This document shows, piece by piece, positions 18,536 to 28,900 of a stretch of DNA of 64,000 bases. A program made the position numbers and the translations under genes. The notes under the pieces were generated by a model. That model made no database searches and was not told the DNA's origin. It saw only the letters and a list, made by a program, of their open reading frames with translations. Source of the DNA: an uncultured Saccharospirillaceae bacterium (GTDB lineage Bacteria; Pseudomonadota; Gammaproteobacteria; Pseudomonadales; Oceanobacteraceae). The stretch lies in NCBI GenBank assembly GCA_947499545.1, contig CANMOZ010000005.1:124001-188000 (forward strand). The letters run 5' to 3'. The first letter of the stretch is position 1; each line of letters opens with the position of its first letter.

Positions 18536-19429
18536 TTATGGAGTAATAATGGGTAGCTGAAAAGAAATGGTCGCCCCCCCTATCGGGTTTGACTCTATGT
18601 CACGCATGAATTCAACCAAAAAAGCCTTCGAATCAATTTCAAACTTTTGTTTTTGAGCGATATCAAACAACCCCCCAAGCGCCGCACAGTAACCAACATC
18701 GGATACCAAATAAACCTCTGCGCACAAATAGTATCCTTCCGGAACAATAAAATCATAGTGCTTATCATCCACGCTCCAATCACCTATAATGGTTTCAATG
18801 TTTGCCCAGACTCTCCCAAAATGACTGATCGGCGTTACCCCCAACAACTGGACCGCATTATTACTGTGGATTCCCATAACACTATCCCAATTATGGAACG
18901 GCTGCGCAATCTTTCTCACTCCCCGCTTGGGATACCAAATCAGTTCAGAATGTATGCCCTTCGCTAGTTCGGCTTCTAACGAACCAGGATGTGCAAGTTT
19001 AGCAATAAAATCTGCCGTCTCACTAGGAGTAGATTCATAACCCATTTTCCTGATTTGTTTAGCCGTCACATCTAACTCTCTCTTGAGAGCCTTCCCAAGC
19101 GCTTGAGATGAGGAATAACCACAGTACAAGGCAATTTCTGTGACGCTCCAAGATCTACTATTCAATAACAAATTGACCGCTACTTGAAGCCTCAATCGAC
19201 TCAGATATTGTCTTGGTGTTTCGTTAAACAGCTCTGTGAATTGACGGTGAAAATGGTATTGTGATATCGCACTTTCTGCTGCAATACACTTCCATGATTT
19301 TTTCTCTCCCAGCTCTTCATACATCAGATTGAGAGCACGGGCAAAGCGCTGTCGCAGGTGTAACGGCAACGATTCCAGTAAGGCTATTTCCGGGACCAGC
19401 TTAAATGCTGTTTTCGCTTGTTCGAACAT
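18536..19429 (-). CDS. AraC-family regulator with GyrI-like effector domain
   Basis: A 297-residue transcription factor. Residues about 20-130 hold the two helix-turn-helix motifs of the AraC/XylS type (AAESAISQYHFHRQFTELF and ALYCGYSSSQALGKALKREL). The remaining ~160 residues resemble a GyrI-like small-molecule-binding domain (SHFGRVWANIETIIGDW, ending with GGATISFQLPI). Domain order, DNA-binding first and GyrI last, is that of the Rob-like group that senses drugs or lipophilic compounds. The nearby half ABC transporter gene, about 330 bp away on the same strand, is a plausible target, but no operator is recognised. Confidence 0.85.
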   Translation of the reverse strand: MFEQAKTAFKLVPEIALLESLPLHLRQRFARALNLMYEELGEKKSWKCIAAESAISQYHFHRQFTELFNETPRQYLSRLRLQVAVNLLLNSRSWSVTEIALYCGYSSSQALGKALKRELDVTAKQIRKMGYESTPSETADFIAKLAHPGSLEAELAKGIHSELIWYPKRGVRKIAQPFHNWDSVMGIHSNNAVQLLGVTPISHFGRVWANIETIIGDWSVDDKHYDFIVPEGYYLCAEVYLVSDVGYCAALGGLFDIAQKQKFEIDSKAFLVEFMRDIESNPIGGATISFQLPIITP

Positions 19430-19581
19430 GGGCTATAGATTGATGGTCAATTCCATTAAATAGTGATCCAATATAACACCAGCACAAAATCTATGAAGTA
19501 ACGGATAAATGATAATCATCCACCCGTATAATCAAAGCACGACCAATAGGGCTTGTTTCAGCAAGATGGTCAGAATTATTG

Positions 19582-19644
19582 ATGATGAAAGCTCATTTTA
19601 ATACACTGATATTTAGCTGCGCATTGCTTGCCTCTCTATGTTGA
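19582..19644 (+). pseudogene. orphan signal-peptide-like fragment
   Basis: A short frame (Met at 19582 or 19585) reads KAHFNTLIFSCALLASLC and ends at a TGA at 19642-19644. It looks like the signal peptide of an exported protein or lipoprotein, cut off directly after the hydrophobic core. The sequence after the stop has no continuing protein pattern. It may be the 5' relic of a lost gene, or chance. Confidence 0.2.
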
Positions 19645-19760
19645 GCAGCTTGGTTGAACGCTGTTGTTTTAAGCAATTTCAATCGATAGCATTTTTCTGC
19701 AGGGTTCATTTAGAATGTCTCTATTGGCAATTTTCTCAATGCGTTTTTTATCCAGGTGAG

Positions 19761-20630
19761 TTAATCTCGAGTCATTTGAGCTGGGAGCTGGTTCAATCGC
19801 TGGCCAATTTCTGTCAGACGTGTCATTATTTGCAAAGTGATTGGCAACATCACGGCAGCTTCAACAAACTCCAATGAATAGGTCACAATAGTGAAAATCT
19901 GGCCAACGCTCGGGTCATCTAAGGTACTGACCATCCATAAGTTGGTCAGCACAGCAGCAAATAGAATAATAAAGATCAACCCATAGGCCAGTGCCCCCAC
20001 ATCAGACAACTTGATTTCACAACGCCTGAGAGCCTCAAAATGCGCACGAATAGCAGCTAATGGCTGACTGTTAAGTACACGCACCTGCTGTTCCTTCTGA
20101 TCATTCAATTCCTTATTCAGACGAGTAAAAGTTTGATGAAATATCCAATATATTAGCAACATTCCCAAAGCAGCAATCAATACGCACATCGCCAGCTTGA
20201 TATGAAATGTTGATAAAATAACAACCGTCGTCACTAATTGAATAATAGCGGTGATCACTAAAGGTAAATCCTCTTCAAAAAAATCTACAAGCTCTCGTGA
20301 CATCGTCAATCGAGCATCCCTCACTGACACTGATGCGTCTCGCAAGTTGCGCTCAACCATACTTGCTAGCGTCACTCTGGTATCACCATAAACCCTCGTA
20401 TCATAGATACGTCTCAACACACTGATCAACACAAGCACAAAAAGAATCAGTGAAAACAAAAACAACGGCTGATTGTTTTGATTTAGCAACCCATCAATAG
20501 CAAAGCCTATGAACAGTGGCAGCAAAATCTTCAAAAAATTTTCGACCAACACCATAAACCATGTGAATGTAACTTTTGCTCTATTGAGTCTAATGACAGA
20601 CAGTAATGTTATCGATTGATTAAAAGACAT
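19761..20630 (-). CDS. ABC transporter six-TM domain protein lacking an ATPase domain
   Basis: A 289-residue inner-membrane protein with the exporter-type transmembrane fold: hydrophobic segments near residues 20-45, 55-75, 125-150, 155-175 and 220-245, with the coupling-helix-like stretch between. No Walker A or signature follows, so it is a half-module of a stand-alone ABC_membrane type. Such proteins need a separate ATPase, and none is adjacent. I chose the ATG at 20630 behind GGGTG rather than a GTG three codons upstream. What it moves is unknown. Confidence 0.7.
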   Translation of the reverse strand: MSFNQSITLLSVIRLNRAKVTFTWFMVLVENFLKILLPLFIGFAIDGLLNQNNQPLFLFSLILFVLVLISVLRRIYDTRVYGDTRVTLASMVERNLRDASVSVRDARLTMSRELVDFFEEDLPLVITAIIQLVTTVVILSTFHIKLAMCVLIAALGMLLIYWIFHQTFTRLNKELNDQKEQQVRVLNSQPLAAIRAHFEALRRCEIKLSDVGALAYGLIFIILFAAVLTNLWMVSTLDDPSVGQIFTIVTYSLEFVEAAVMLPITLQIMTRLTEIGQRLNQLPAQMTRD

Positions 20631-20850
20631 TTTTAGCACCCAAAATTAAACAGACATCAGTATCTCGTTTTACTGATCAATAAAAGTGTCCGAGATTGCT
20701 GTTCTGGGTGCAGATCTGCTTCAGAGATTTATGGGTTATCACAGGAGAATAGCTTGCAAATAATATTTGGCCTTTTGAACCCACCCACCTAAATAGGGAA
20801 AATAATACAAAAACATTAAACAATGCGCTCAAGTGCGTCATTTGACGTTT

Positions 20851-21876
20851 TTATGCGACTCGACTGCCCTCAGGCATTAAATCTTGGCCTGACAAACTTG
20901 GGCAACCTGCTCGTTTCACTTCAACGCTTTTAATCAAATCGTAAATATGCCGAATGGTTGGAACCGGTACTTGAAATTGATCGGCCAGGCGTAGAAGCTC
21001 TCCATTTATAAAATCAATTTCGGTTTTTTTATGGGCATTTAAATCCTGCCACATAGATGAAAATGCTTGCTCATCAAGCCTTACCAAAACATCTGCAAAC
21101 AGCTTAAAAAAAGCATCTGGCAATTTTAGCAATGTTGGAAACCATTGGATCGGAACCGGCAAAGGATTTTTCATCTCAATACCTGCACGCTCGTAAACAT
21201 CTAAGGCTTCCTCTAAACATCGAGAGAATACCAATCGATAATCACGCTGTGCTAATTCATCTTTAATGGATACACCTGCCAGAGCATTAATCGCATTATT
21301 TAAGTTGAGCAACAACTTTCCCCATAAAACAGGGTAAATATAATCAACCACTTGGAATTTTAGATTGGCTTTGGCAAGCAAACCTTCCACAGGGTCTGCT
21401 GAAGGTTCATGGCTGGCTTCAACAATCAAAGTGCCTGAAGAGGCTTGATGAAAATGCCCATGCCCTTTAGAAACAATATTATAAGGCACAACAACACTTT
21501 GAACACTGTGTTTGGGAAAGCGATTTCGAATCCAAACCCCATTATGTACCCCATTCTGAAGACTGAGTATTTTTGCACCGGGCCTAATAAATGCCCCTAT
21601 CTCTTCACACAACTGATTGGTGTGTTGACATTTAACGGTCACCCATACCCAGTGCGCTTCACGGATGATGGCCGGGTTAGTGTCATATTCAACACGATGC
21701 GCCGGTACATGACTGATTGAACCCAATCCACTTGATAAGGTGATACCCTCGTGCCGAACGCTTTCTTTGTTGACTTCTCGGCCTAAAAAAGCAACCGGGA
21801 TACCCTGTTCTATTAAACGTCCACCTAGATACAATCCTAAGGCGCCAGCTCCTGCAATGACCACTTTAGTTTTCAT
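20851..21876 (-). CDS. 2-dehydropantoate 2-reductase family protein
   Basis: A 341-residue NADPH-dependent enzyme of the ketopantoate reductase family. The N-terminus has the Rossmann motif GAGALGLYLGGRL, then VTVKCQHTNQ and LSLQNGVHN in the nucleotide domain. The C-terminal helical domain carries WGKLLLNLNNAINAL with the catalytic Lys-Asn set. Canonical PanE reduces ketopantoate to pantoate for coenzyme A synthesis, but it is usually about 300 residues. The longer C-terminus and the lack of other pantothenate genes leave room for a different 2-oxoacid or dehydrogenase substrate. Confidence 0.85.
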   Translation of the reverse strand: MKTKVVIAGAGALGLYLGGRLIEQGIPVAFLGREVNKESVRHEGITLSSGLGSISHVPAHRVEYDTNPAIIREAHWVWVTVKCQHTNQLCEEIGAFIRPGAKILSLQNGVHNGVWIRNRFPKHSVQSVVVPYNIVSKGHGHFHQASSGTLIVEASHEPSADPVEGLLAKANLKFQVVDYIYPVLWGKLLLNLNNAINALAGVSIKDELAQRDYRLVFSRCLEEALDVYERAGIEMKNPLPVPIQWFPTLLKLPDAFFKLFADVLVRLDEQAFSSMWQDLNAHKKTEIDFINGELLRLADQFQVPVPTIRHIYDLIKSVEVKRAGCPSLSGQDLMPEGSRVA

Positions 21877-22143
21877 TGGATTATCTTGCCTAGCTCAAGA
21901 AAAAATGGACTGAATAAACTGAGGCTTATCGCCCAGGTATTTCTGACAACGCACTAATAAGAGTAGCCGCTTTGTATTTATTAAAAGCGATTTACAGCTT
22001 ACGCCAACCAAACAATCAACTGAACAGGAAAAGCCTTAAATTTTGAGATGCATTGCGCCTTAAAATACCTTTGGAATAGCCAGCTCTATACAGCCTAGGG
22101 CACAATTTAGGACAGTTCTTGGTTTATTAGAGGGTTATCTGTT

Positions 22144-22947
22144 ATGAGCGATATTTCGATAGAGAATGAAAGTGGGATTGTCTATGTCACGCTTAACCGG
22201 CCCGAGAAACGCAATGCATTGACTTTCGATATGTTCGAAGGGTTATTGGAAGCGCAACTGGCAATCGCCGATGACTCGAATGCTAACGTAGTCATTTTGA
22301 AAGGTGCAGGCGCCAGCTTTTGTTCAGGCCTTGATATTATGTCTGTCATGAAAGACCCAACACAGGTGCCTAAATTATTAACAAGGATCCCAGATTCTGA
22401 TTGCACTCTCGTCCAGCAAATCGCTTTCGGCTGGCAGAACTTAAAAATTCCTGTTATTGCTGCTTTACAAGGGCATGTGTATGGCGCTGGTTTTCAAATC
22501 GCGATGGGAGCGGACCTAAGGATTGCAGCCCCTGACACCGTTTTTGGGGTTAAAGAAATTCAGTGGGGGCTTATCCCAGACATGTCCATTAGTCTCACAT
22601 TGCCAGAGCTCTGCGCGCGTGATCAATTAATGGATTGGGTATTGACGGGAAGAGATATCAGCCTTGAAGAAGCACAAGCAAACCACCTGGTCACTCGGGT
22701 TCATGATGACCCATTAACTGCCGCTAACGAACTGGCAAGAAGCATCCTAGAGCGCTCCCCAGATGCTATAAGAGCGGCAAAACATTTATTATCAGGTTAC
22801 CCCGACCGAACGCGCAGTGAAAACCTGCAGGTTGAAGCCCAATTGCAACAACAATTGATAGGAAAGCCAAATCAGTTAGCAGCGGTACAAGCCAAAGTGA
22901 GCAAACAATCAGCCAAATTTGCGCCACCTCACATTCACCTACTCTGA
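22144..22947 (+). CDS. enoyl-CoA hydratase/isomerase family protein
   Basis: A 267-residue crotonase-fold protein. It has the CoA-binding and oxyanion-hole segments GAGASFCSGLDI and AALQGHVYGAGFQIAMGAD, followed by a region (FGVKEIQWGLIPDMS) where family members place a catalytic Glu. Reactions in this family include hydration of trans-2-enoyl-CoA and double-bond isomerisation during fatty acid breakdown. It is monocistronic; its stop codon abuts the end of the convergent fabR gene, leaving no space for a terminator between them. The exact substrate cannot be read from the sequence. Confidence 0.88.
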   Translation: MSDISIENESGIVYVTLNRPEKRNALTFDMFEGLLEAQLAIADDSNANVVILKGAGASFCSGLDIMSVMKDPTQVPKLLTRIPDSDCTLVQQIAFGWQNLKIPVIAALQGHVYGAGFQIAMGADLRIAAPDTVFGVKEIQWGLIPDMSISLTLPELCARDQLMDWVLTGRDISLEEAQANHLVTRVHDDPLTAANELARSILERSPDAIRAAKHLLSGYPDRTRSENLQVEAQLQQQLIGKPNQLAAVQAKVSKQSAKFAPPHIHLL

Positions 22948-23604
22948 TTAGCTTTTGCCATCCGGCCTTTCAGATTGTTTAGATTTACGCCCTCTGCCCA
23001 TTTCCCAGAGGGTTTTACTGCCTTGCAAGGTTAAATGTATTTGAACAATCAGCTTCTCCGCAATTTCTTTTCGCTCGGTCTCGTTTCTCTCCAGTGCTTC
23101 CAACCCCCCATAAAAAACTTGATTAACAATCATATCGGCCACTTCAGGGACGTAAGACAGCGGCTGGTTCAAACGCGCACGGTCATTTCCTAAGTCTTCA
23201 GCCAACTCGTCAATAAAACGCTGTTTCGCTAACCGTAGGGCCAAGCGAAAACTGTGCGGCCCTCCGGCTCGATCACCGCTCAGTAAACGAAACAAATGTG
23301 GGTTCTCATCAAGAAACTCGAAAAACGTTTCAACAGACGTTCTCACAACAGACCCGGTAATTCGGACCCGTTGCCGCGCTTGACGCATTAACTGTCTGAG
23401 TACTTGTGCAATTTCCTCAACGAGTGCTAATCCCAAGGCTTCCATATCAGGAAAATGCCGGTAGAAGGTAGCAGGAGCGATACCAGCAGACCGTGTAACC
23501 TCTCTGAGGCTAAGTCCGCTAAACCCTTTTTCATCACTCAATTCAATAGCAGCCGAGATGATGGCTTGGCGGGTTTTCAGCTTTTGCTGTGCTCTTTGAT
23601 TCAT
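22948..23604 (-). CDS. fabR: TetR-family repressor of unsaturated fatty acid genes (FabR-like)
   Basis: FabR/DesT repressors sense the ratio of unsaturated to saturated acyl chains and control fabA, fabB or desaturase genes. The 218-residue product has a TetR helix-turn-helix (LSLREVTRSAGIAPATFYRH), then the FabR-typical LRQLMRQARQR and SVVRTSVETFFEFL segments. I chose the Met at 23604 (MNQRAQQKLKTRQAI), where FabR proteins normally begin, over a Met 13 residues upstream. It is divergent from a fatty acid desaturase gene, with two FabR-like sites just before the desaturase start, which strongly supports the assignment. Confidence 0.88.
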   Translation of the reverse strand: MNQRAQQKLKTRQAIISAAIELSDEKGFSGLSLREVTRSAGIAPATFYRHFPDMEALGLALVEEIAQVLRQLMRQARQRVRITGSVVRTSVETFFEFLDENPHLFRLLSGDRAGGPHSFRLALRLAKQRFIDELAEDLGNDRARLNQPLSYVPEVADMIVNQVFYGGLEALERNETERKEIAEKLIVQIHLTLQGSKTLWEMGRGRKSKQSERPDGKS

Positions 23605-23845
23605 TAAGCCGAAGCCTCTCTCCAAACAGTCACCATTAGGCAATCAATGCCAATAAGGAGGTCTTACGAGAAAATAGTCGAGGGCCAGGAGACTGGGTAC
23701 CTTACTCGCTATCACGGCCAAATGTGAAATGCCTTGAAGGAAGTCGCTTTTCTGTAAGTGAGGGCATGATATCACCTTACCCCCCTAAAATCCTCAGCTA
23801 ATCCCTTATTAAGCCGTCACACATATAACGGTATAAGTCTTTTTC

Positions 23846-23863
23846 GGTAAACACTTGTACGCA
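23846..23863 (-). promoter_or_regulatory. FabR/DesT-type operator, distal copy
   Basis: On the minus strand the sequence reads TGCGTACAAGTGTTTACC. It shares GCGTACA-N2-TGTT-N-AC with the second site at 23875-23892 but has the opposite orientation. Gammaproteobacterial FabR sites have this form. It is 50-70 bp before the desaturase start. Confidence 0.65.
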
Positions 23864-23874
23864 GAACTCATTTG

Positions 23875-23892
23875 AGCGTACACTTGTTCACT
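23875..23892 (+). promoter_or_regulatory. FabR/DesT-type operator, proximal copy
   Basis: AGCGTACACTTGTTCACT closely resembles known FabR sites. It ends about 20 bases before the chosen ATG of the desaturase, where bound repressor would block transcription or early elongation. Centre-to-centre distance from the other site is about 29 bp. Confidence 0.72.
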
Positions 23893-23913
23893 AAAGACAA
23901 TAGGAGCCTGAAC

Positions 23914-25047
23914 ATGAGTACCGATGCTGTACCTCAAGACAAGCTTAATGCCCAGTCTCTTAAACCCGAGACGGTCATTCGAAAGCAAATTCGCCATGAT
24001 CTACCCAAGAACCTTCTAGATCCCATTCCATTAAGAGCCCTTTGGTTTTTACCCTGGTTAAGCATCATCGGTGTCAGCTGGTATCTGCTTGCTACAGCTG
24101 AGCTTGGTTTCTGGGCCTCATTGGGTTTAGCCTTGCTGATTGGGCAATCCTTCGGATCGTTAGGCTTTTTAAGTCACGAGGTTTCTCATGGCGCAGTGGT
24201 TAAAACGCCCTGGTTAAAACGCGCACTAGCAGGCATTGGTTTTTCACCTTTTTTAGTAACCCCTGCTTTCTGGCATCGCTGGCACAACATTGTGCATCAC
24301 GGAAATACCAATATGGGTGACAAAGACCCGGACAGCTTTGGCAACCAAAAACGCTATCAACGCAACCCTAGTCAAAAACGTTTAGTTAAACTCGCCCCAG
24401 GATCTGGCACTTGGTACAGCTATTTATTTTTGTTTTACTCATTCACGCTGCATTCTCAGGCCGTCCTATGGTTACAAACGAAACACAGAAAATCATTCCA
24501 AGGGTTTAATCGCTCAGCAGCTATCAGAAATATGCTGCTACTGTTAGTGGGTTGGATTGCCTTTGGGATTTTCCTGGGCCCTTGGGCAGCACTTTTTGGT
24601 TTACTGATTCCGATGATGATTGGTAATTTTGTGATACAAAGCTACATTCTAACCAACCATTTTTTAAGACCACAGGCCAAAACCAACAACCCCGTAGACA
24701 ACTCCATGAGTGTTAACTCCCCAAAATGGGTCGATCGCCTGCACTTTCATTTCAGCCATCATATTGAGCATCATTTATTTCCCACCATGCCGAGCTGTCG
24801 AGCGCCCATGGTACGTAGCTGGTTAAAAAGACAGCTTCCAAAAAGCTATGTTAGCCCCAGTCATTGGAAAGCGGTTTATTATCTTTATAAAACGCCGCGT
24901 GTATATGCAGAACCAGAAACGTTGGTGGATGTTAACGACAACACGCGTTTCGATTTGAAAGCTTTCCAAGGGATTTTATTACCGGGCTTTATTTCTCTTG
25001 AAGACTGGTTGTCTCAAGGTGAACCAGAATTGAAAACGGCTACATAA
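23914..25047 (+). CDS. membrane fatty acid desaturase
   Basis: A 377-residue integral membrane di-iron enzyme that introduces double bonds into acyl chains of membrane lipids. The three histidine boxes are present: SHEVSHGA, HRWHNIVHHGN and HFSHHIEHHLFP, with hydrophobic segments near residues 40-85 and 210-245. I chose the ATG at 23914 because AGGAG lies eight bases upstream; an in-frame Met at 23872 would run through the operator sites. The gene is divergent from fabR and preceded by two FabR-like sites, so expression probably rises when unsaturated lipids fall. A long hairpin follows the stop. Confidence 0.9.
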   Translation: MSTDAVPQDKLNAQSLKPETVIRKQIRHDLPKNLLDPIPLRALWFLPWLSIIGVSWYLLATAELGFWASLGLALLIGQSFGSLGFLSHEVSHGAVVKTPWLKRALAGIGFSPFLVTPAFWHRWHNIVHHGNTNMGDKDPDSFGNQKRYQRNPSQKRLVKLAPGSGTWYSYLFLFYSFTLHSQAVLWLQTKHRKSFQGFNRSAAIRNMLLLLVGWIAFGIFLGPWAALFGLLIPMMIGNFVIQSYILTNHFLRPQAKTNNPVDNSMSVNSPKWVDRLHFHFSHHIEHHLFPTMPSCRAPMVRSWLKRQLPKSYVSPSHWKAVYYLYKTPRVYAEPETLVDVNDNTRFDLKAFQGILLPGFISLEDWLSQGEPELKTAT

Positions 25048-25059
25048 CCCATTATTAAT

Positions 25060-25099
25060 CTCACCTTGAGCCCATAAGCTAATATGGGTTCAAGGTGAG
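25060..25099. terminator. long hairpin between desaturase and LysE genes
   Basis: CTCACCTTGA and CCCATA on the left pair with TATGGG and TCAAGGTGAG on the right, with one mismatch and a six-base loop, about 16 paired positions. It sits between two convergent genes, so it may end transcription from both sides, although no T-run follows. Confidence 0.65.
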
Positions 25100-25126
25100 C
25101 CTGTATAAATACAACTTTCGACATAG

Positions 25127-25741
25127 CTACCGATAAAAAGCCAATCCAACCGCAAATGAAAAAAAGCATCCTCCACTTAGCTTATTGAGCGCTTGGTAGC
25201 CAGTTTCCGCTGAGAACCATTGCTTTGCATGCCCAGCCATAAGCGCATATATCAAGTGTATTCCCAACACTAAAAGAGAAAATGTTGTCGATAACGCTAT
25301 AAACTGACTTAATATTGATTGCTTAGTATCAATAAACTGAGGAAACAGAGCGACAAAGAAAACCAGTGCTTTAGGGTTCGCTAACGTTACCAACAAACCT
25401 TTTGTAAACGCCGAAATGCCTTGCTGTTCAGAGGATGCTTCACCTACTCTTTCTTTGCTTTTCGAGAACCAGAGCTTTATTCCTAAAAAAGCCAAATACG
25501 CTGCACCTAAATATTTAAGGACAAGAAAGGTATCCTTAGAAGCCAGAATGACGACCCCTACCCCACTTGCCGCAACGGTTGAAATGATCAGCATTCCCAC
25601 CACAATACCCAATATACCGGCTAACGCTCCATTGAAGCCATACTTAATAGCGTTGCTAATTGTCAAGATAACGCCTGGACCAGGACTGGCTATTGTTATT
25701 GATGCAACAGCTAAAAATGCAACAAATCTTTCAACTTCCAT
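25127..25741 (-). CDS. LysE/RhtB-family amino acid exporter
   Basis: A 204-residue inner-membrane protein with about six hydrophobic segments. It carries the family signature near the N-terminus, SPGPGVILTISNAIKYG, and the conserved NPKALVFFVALFPQF segment in the second half. LysE/RhtB proteins export amino acids or their analogues using the proton-motive force. I chose the ATG at 25741 (MEVERFV) rather than the GTG at 25753. It is a single gene; the substrate is not determined by sequence. Confidence 0.88.
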   Translation of the reverse strand: MEVERFVAFLAVASITIASPGPGVILTISNAIKYGFNGALAGILGIVVGMLIISTVAASGVGVVILASKDTFLVLKYLGAAYLAFLGIKLWFSKSKERVGEASSEQQGISAFTKGLLVTLANPKALVFFVALFPQFIDTKQSILSQFIALSTTFSLLVLGIHLIYALMAGHAKQWFSAETGYQALNKLSGGCFFSFAVGLAFYR

Positions 25742-25940
25742 AGAGCAACTCACTTAGCACTTGCCATTATTGAGGGAGCGAGCATTACCCCACCATCAGC
25801 TTTATTCAGAGCAGGGATCAACTCTCATCTAACGTAGATGCTATATCAGAACAGCGGTGAAAAGAACGTTTAACAACCCGATATAGGTCGTAAAAGACGT
25901 CAATTTATGTAGAATTTCGGATAGGGAAATGTATTTATGT

Positions 25941-28900
25941 TTAAAAACATCTTATATCTTTAAAAAAATAGAAAAACCACTGTATTTCTTCCCAAGAAAT
26001 GATTCGATCGTTGCCTCGATATATCCCAAAGGTAGCACGCGCATCTGGATTTATGTCTGACCCCGTACCCTCCCAGTCGTACATAAGATAGCCTAACCCA
26101 TTTGCATCTAACTCCATGTCAAAGAGCACACTGCCGCTATTGGCACTTCCCGGCGAAATAAGGGTTAAAATACGCTCACCGCTGACTAACAGATCAGAAT
26201 CACTGATAAATGCTGTTTCGCCATTATCAAGATTGCCCGTATAGACGCCTCCATTGAGATCAAAATAATTTGAATTAATAGGGGTGCAACTATCCTGAGC
26301 ATTCACAATAAAGGTACTTGTAGCAGCGTCCCAGTATTCTGCATGCACAATAACCTCCAAGTCCTCCTCGCTTGGCCCAGAAGTTCCTTGCGGGTGTAAT
26401 CGCCCATATCGCATGGAACTGCCTCCAGCACCGACTGTGAAGTTTAATGAATTGCAATCAGCATCAGCATGACTGTCTTTTAAACAAACACTATCAGAAT
26501 CCACAAAATAACTGGAGAGCCAGGTAATACTGGGAGCAGGCGTGAATTGGTCTATTGGACTAATCCCTTTTGGGTAATCAAAACTGTGATTTAAACTAAA
26601 GGTTGTGGGAATGCCGTATTGATTACTGGAGTTAGAAAGAATACTCCAAGCCGTCGCCCCATAAACCAGACCTGGCGTCCCACTAAAATTTGCATCTGTC
26701 ATAGAAGAATTAGCGGCTAACGCCGGCCCTTGCGTAGGCGCCCAATTAAAATACGTTTCTTTATAATTGTTCACTTCAACGTTGTTAACGCCATAGGCAC
26801 GCAACTCAAAAGCGGGCTGTACGTTATAACCCAGTGTTTGACCTAGATAGGAAAAATTCCCGCCAGAGCAACTGGGTTGAAGGCTCGGTGATGCAACAGG
26901 ATTGAGTTGTAAATACGATGGGTGAAATCTTAGCCATTGTGAGTCTGTTGACAGGCTTAGATTCTCAGAACTTCCCAAATAGCCATTGACTGTCGCTTGC
27001 ACCTGAATCTCGCCTACTTCTGAGTAAGACAAGCTCATGGTATACAACCCGTTGCCTCGACTGCTCATGCCTGAGGATAGCGTTCCTTGTGTCGAGCCTG
27101 CTGTTGTTGGCCACGTTTCCACTAATGACAACGTGGGCGGCTGTGGAAATCCTTCATTGCCGTAATTTGGAATCAATGTATTATTTGATAGATCAGCTCC
27201 TGTGTCAGGATATCCATCCGTATTCACATCATCCCCAGCCTCCCACAAAACGCCTTCCACATTGATGGTCAGACTGTCTTGTGCCAGTTGTGGATTGGTT
27301 GGTTCATTGGCAAATCGAAGTCCAAAAGGTCGCATAATAATAGAAGAAGAATTTCCTGAAATTGTTATCGGGTCATTATTGGCATCGACCGCACAACCAC
27401 TGGTTGTGTCTTGAAAGTTCAAGGTATAAACACCTACATCATTATGTAATAGGGTTGCAGAGGCAGTGCCATTTGTGAACGTTAAAGGCACATCTATGGC
27501 CGAAGAAAACAGTGGCGGAATACTGTTCCCATTCAATGCAGGAGAGCTTGGTGACGGTGGCCCCAAAAATGTATTATGCGAAGCCCAAGTGGCTATGTTA
27601 AAAGTACCGCTGCAAGGAATTACGCCACACTCAGCTCCGTCACGGGCAACGTATTCAATTGTTAAGGGAACAGATTTCCCGGCAATGACTGAAGATTGCC
27701 CTCCGATGAGTGTTGGAGTCACTCTCAAGGCATTATCCGAAAAAGTCACCGTATCACTAATATCGCTGTATAAATCTGTTGAGGTGCCGGTAATACGTAA
27801 TACATCAGCGTGCGGATTCGATAAATACAGATAAACCAATCCCGCATCATCTGTTGAAAAAGTATAACTGGCTTGACCGTCGTTTGGTGTCGGATCAGAT
27901 AAAGTGCCGTTACCAAAGGGTGCCGTCCAAGTACCATGCGAGCTACTTGTGGTTAAATTTACGGTCCCATTAAATTGCGAAAATACATTATTACAATTGG
28001 CATCTTGGCAAATTCTCAGCGTAACAATTTCAGGTGTACAAGTGCTGGCTGTGCTATCTACGGTAATATCGACGTATCTTGTAGGTGCACAAAATGGACG
28101 AATATCAACATTATCTAAGTAAAACACTTCATCTGAAGCACTGGTATTAAAAGCAAACCGTATAGCGCCATCTTCTATGGAATACCCACCTAAATTATAA
28201 GTGCGCGTTATATCTTGGGTTCCTTCCAATGTATCAATTCGTTCAATTAGAAAGAATGTTGTGCCATCATAGGCGTAAACCTCAACACTATCAGCCAAAA
28301 ACCCACTACCCTCGGTATTCAATGATCGTAACCGAAAACTGAGCTTTGGATTATCTGATTCGCTGAGATTAACAAATCGATCAAATACAACAGAACCAGA
28401 ACTGGCTTGATACGTGGCTTCACCACCGAGTATTTGCAATGTACCGCTATTGGGTAAATTGTCATCATTCTCTAGCCATTGGCTGGAAAAGTATTCCGTC
28501 CCATCATTTTGGGAATAAGAAACGGTATCGAATTGATCTCTTAATGTGAATTCACAAGACGAGAATGCAACCTTACAAGCATGCGTTTCGGCAGCCAAAC
28601 CCGCAACAGCAGGATCCGTTAACGCATAATCGTAAACATTAAATTCATCAATTAATCCATCCCAAGCATAGGAAGAAGATCCCGTCCGGTCTGTGCCTAT
28701 ATTAAGGTGCCCATTACCGTTTCCAGGAGCGGTAGGAAAGGTTCCACTGTAACGCCAGCTACCATCCAAATAAACCCTTTGCGTCGTTCCCTCTCTCACG
28801 ATGGCAACGTGGTGCCAGCCGCCTGAAATATCGCTGATATCGAGACTTGTATCCCAAAAACTCCCCCCGTGAACAACCGCTAAACCGCCAGAACTACCAT

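Noticed and set aside
19638-19877. Cysteine-rich plus-strand frame of 79 residues
   Set aside because: It overlaps the end of the well-supported minus-strand ABC membrane gene, and its composition is typical of an antisense shadow.
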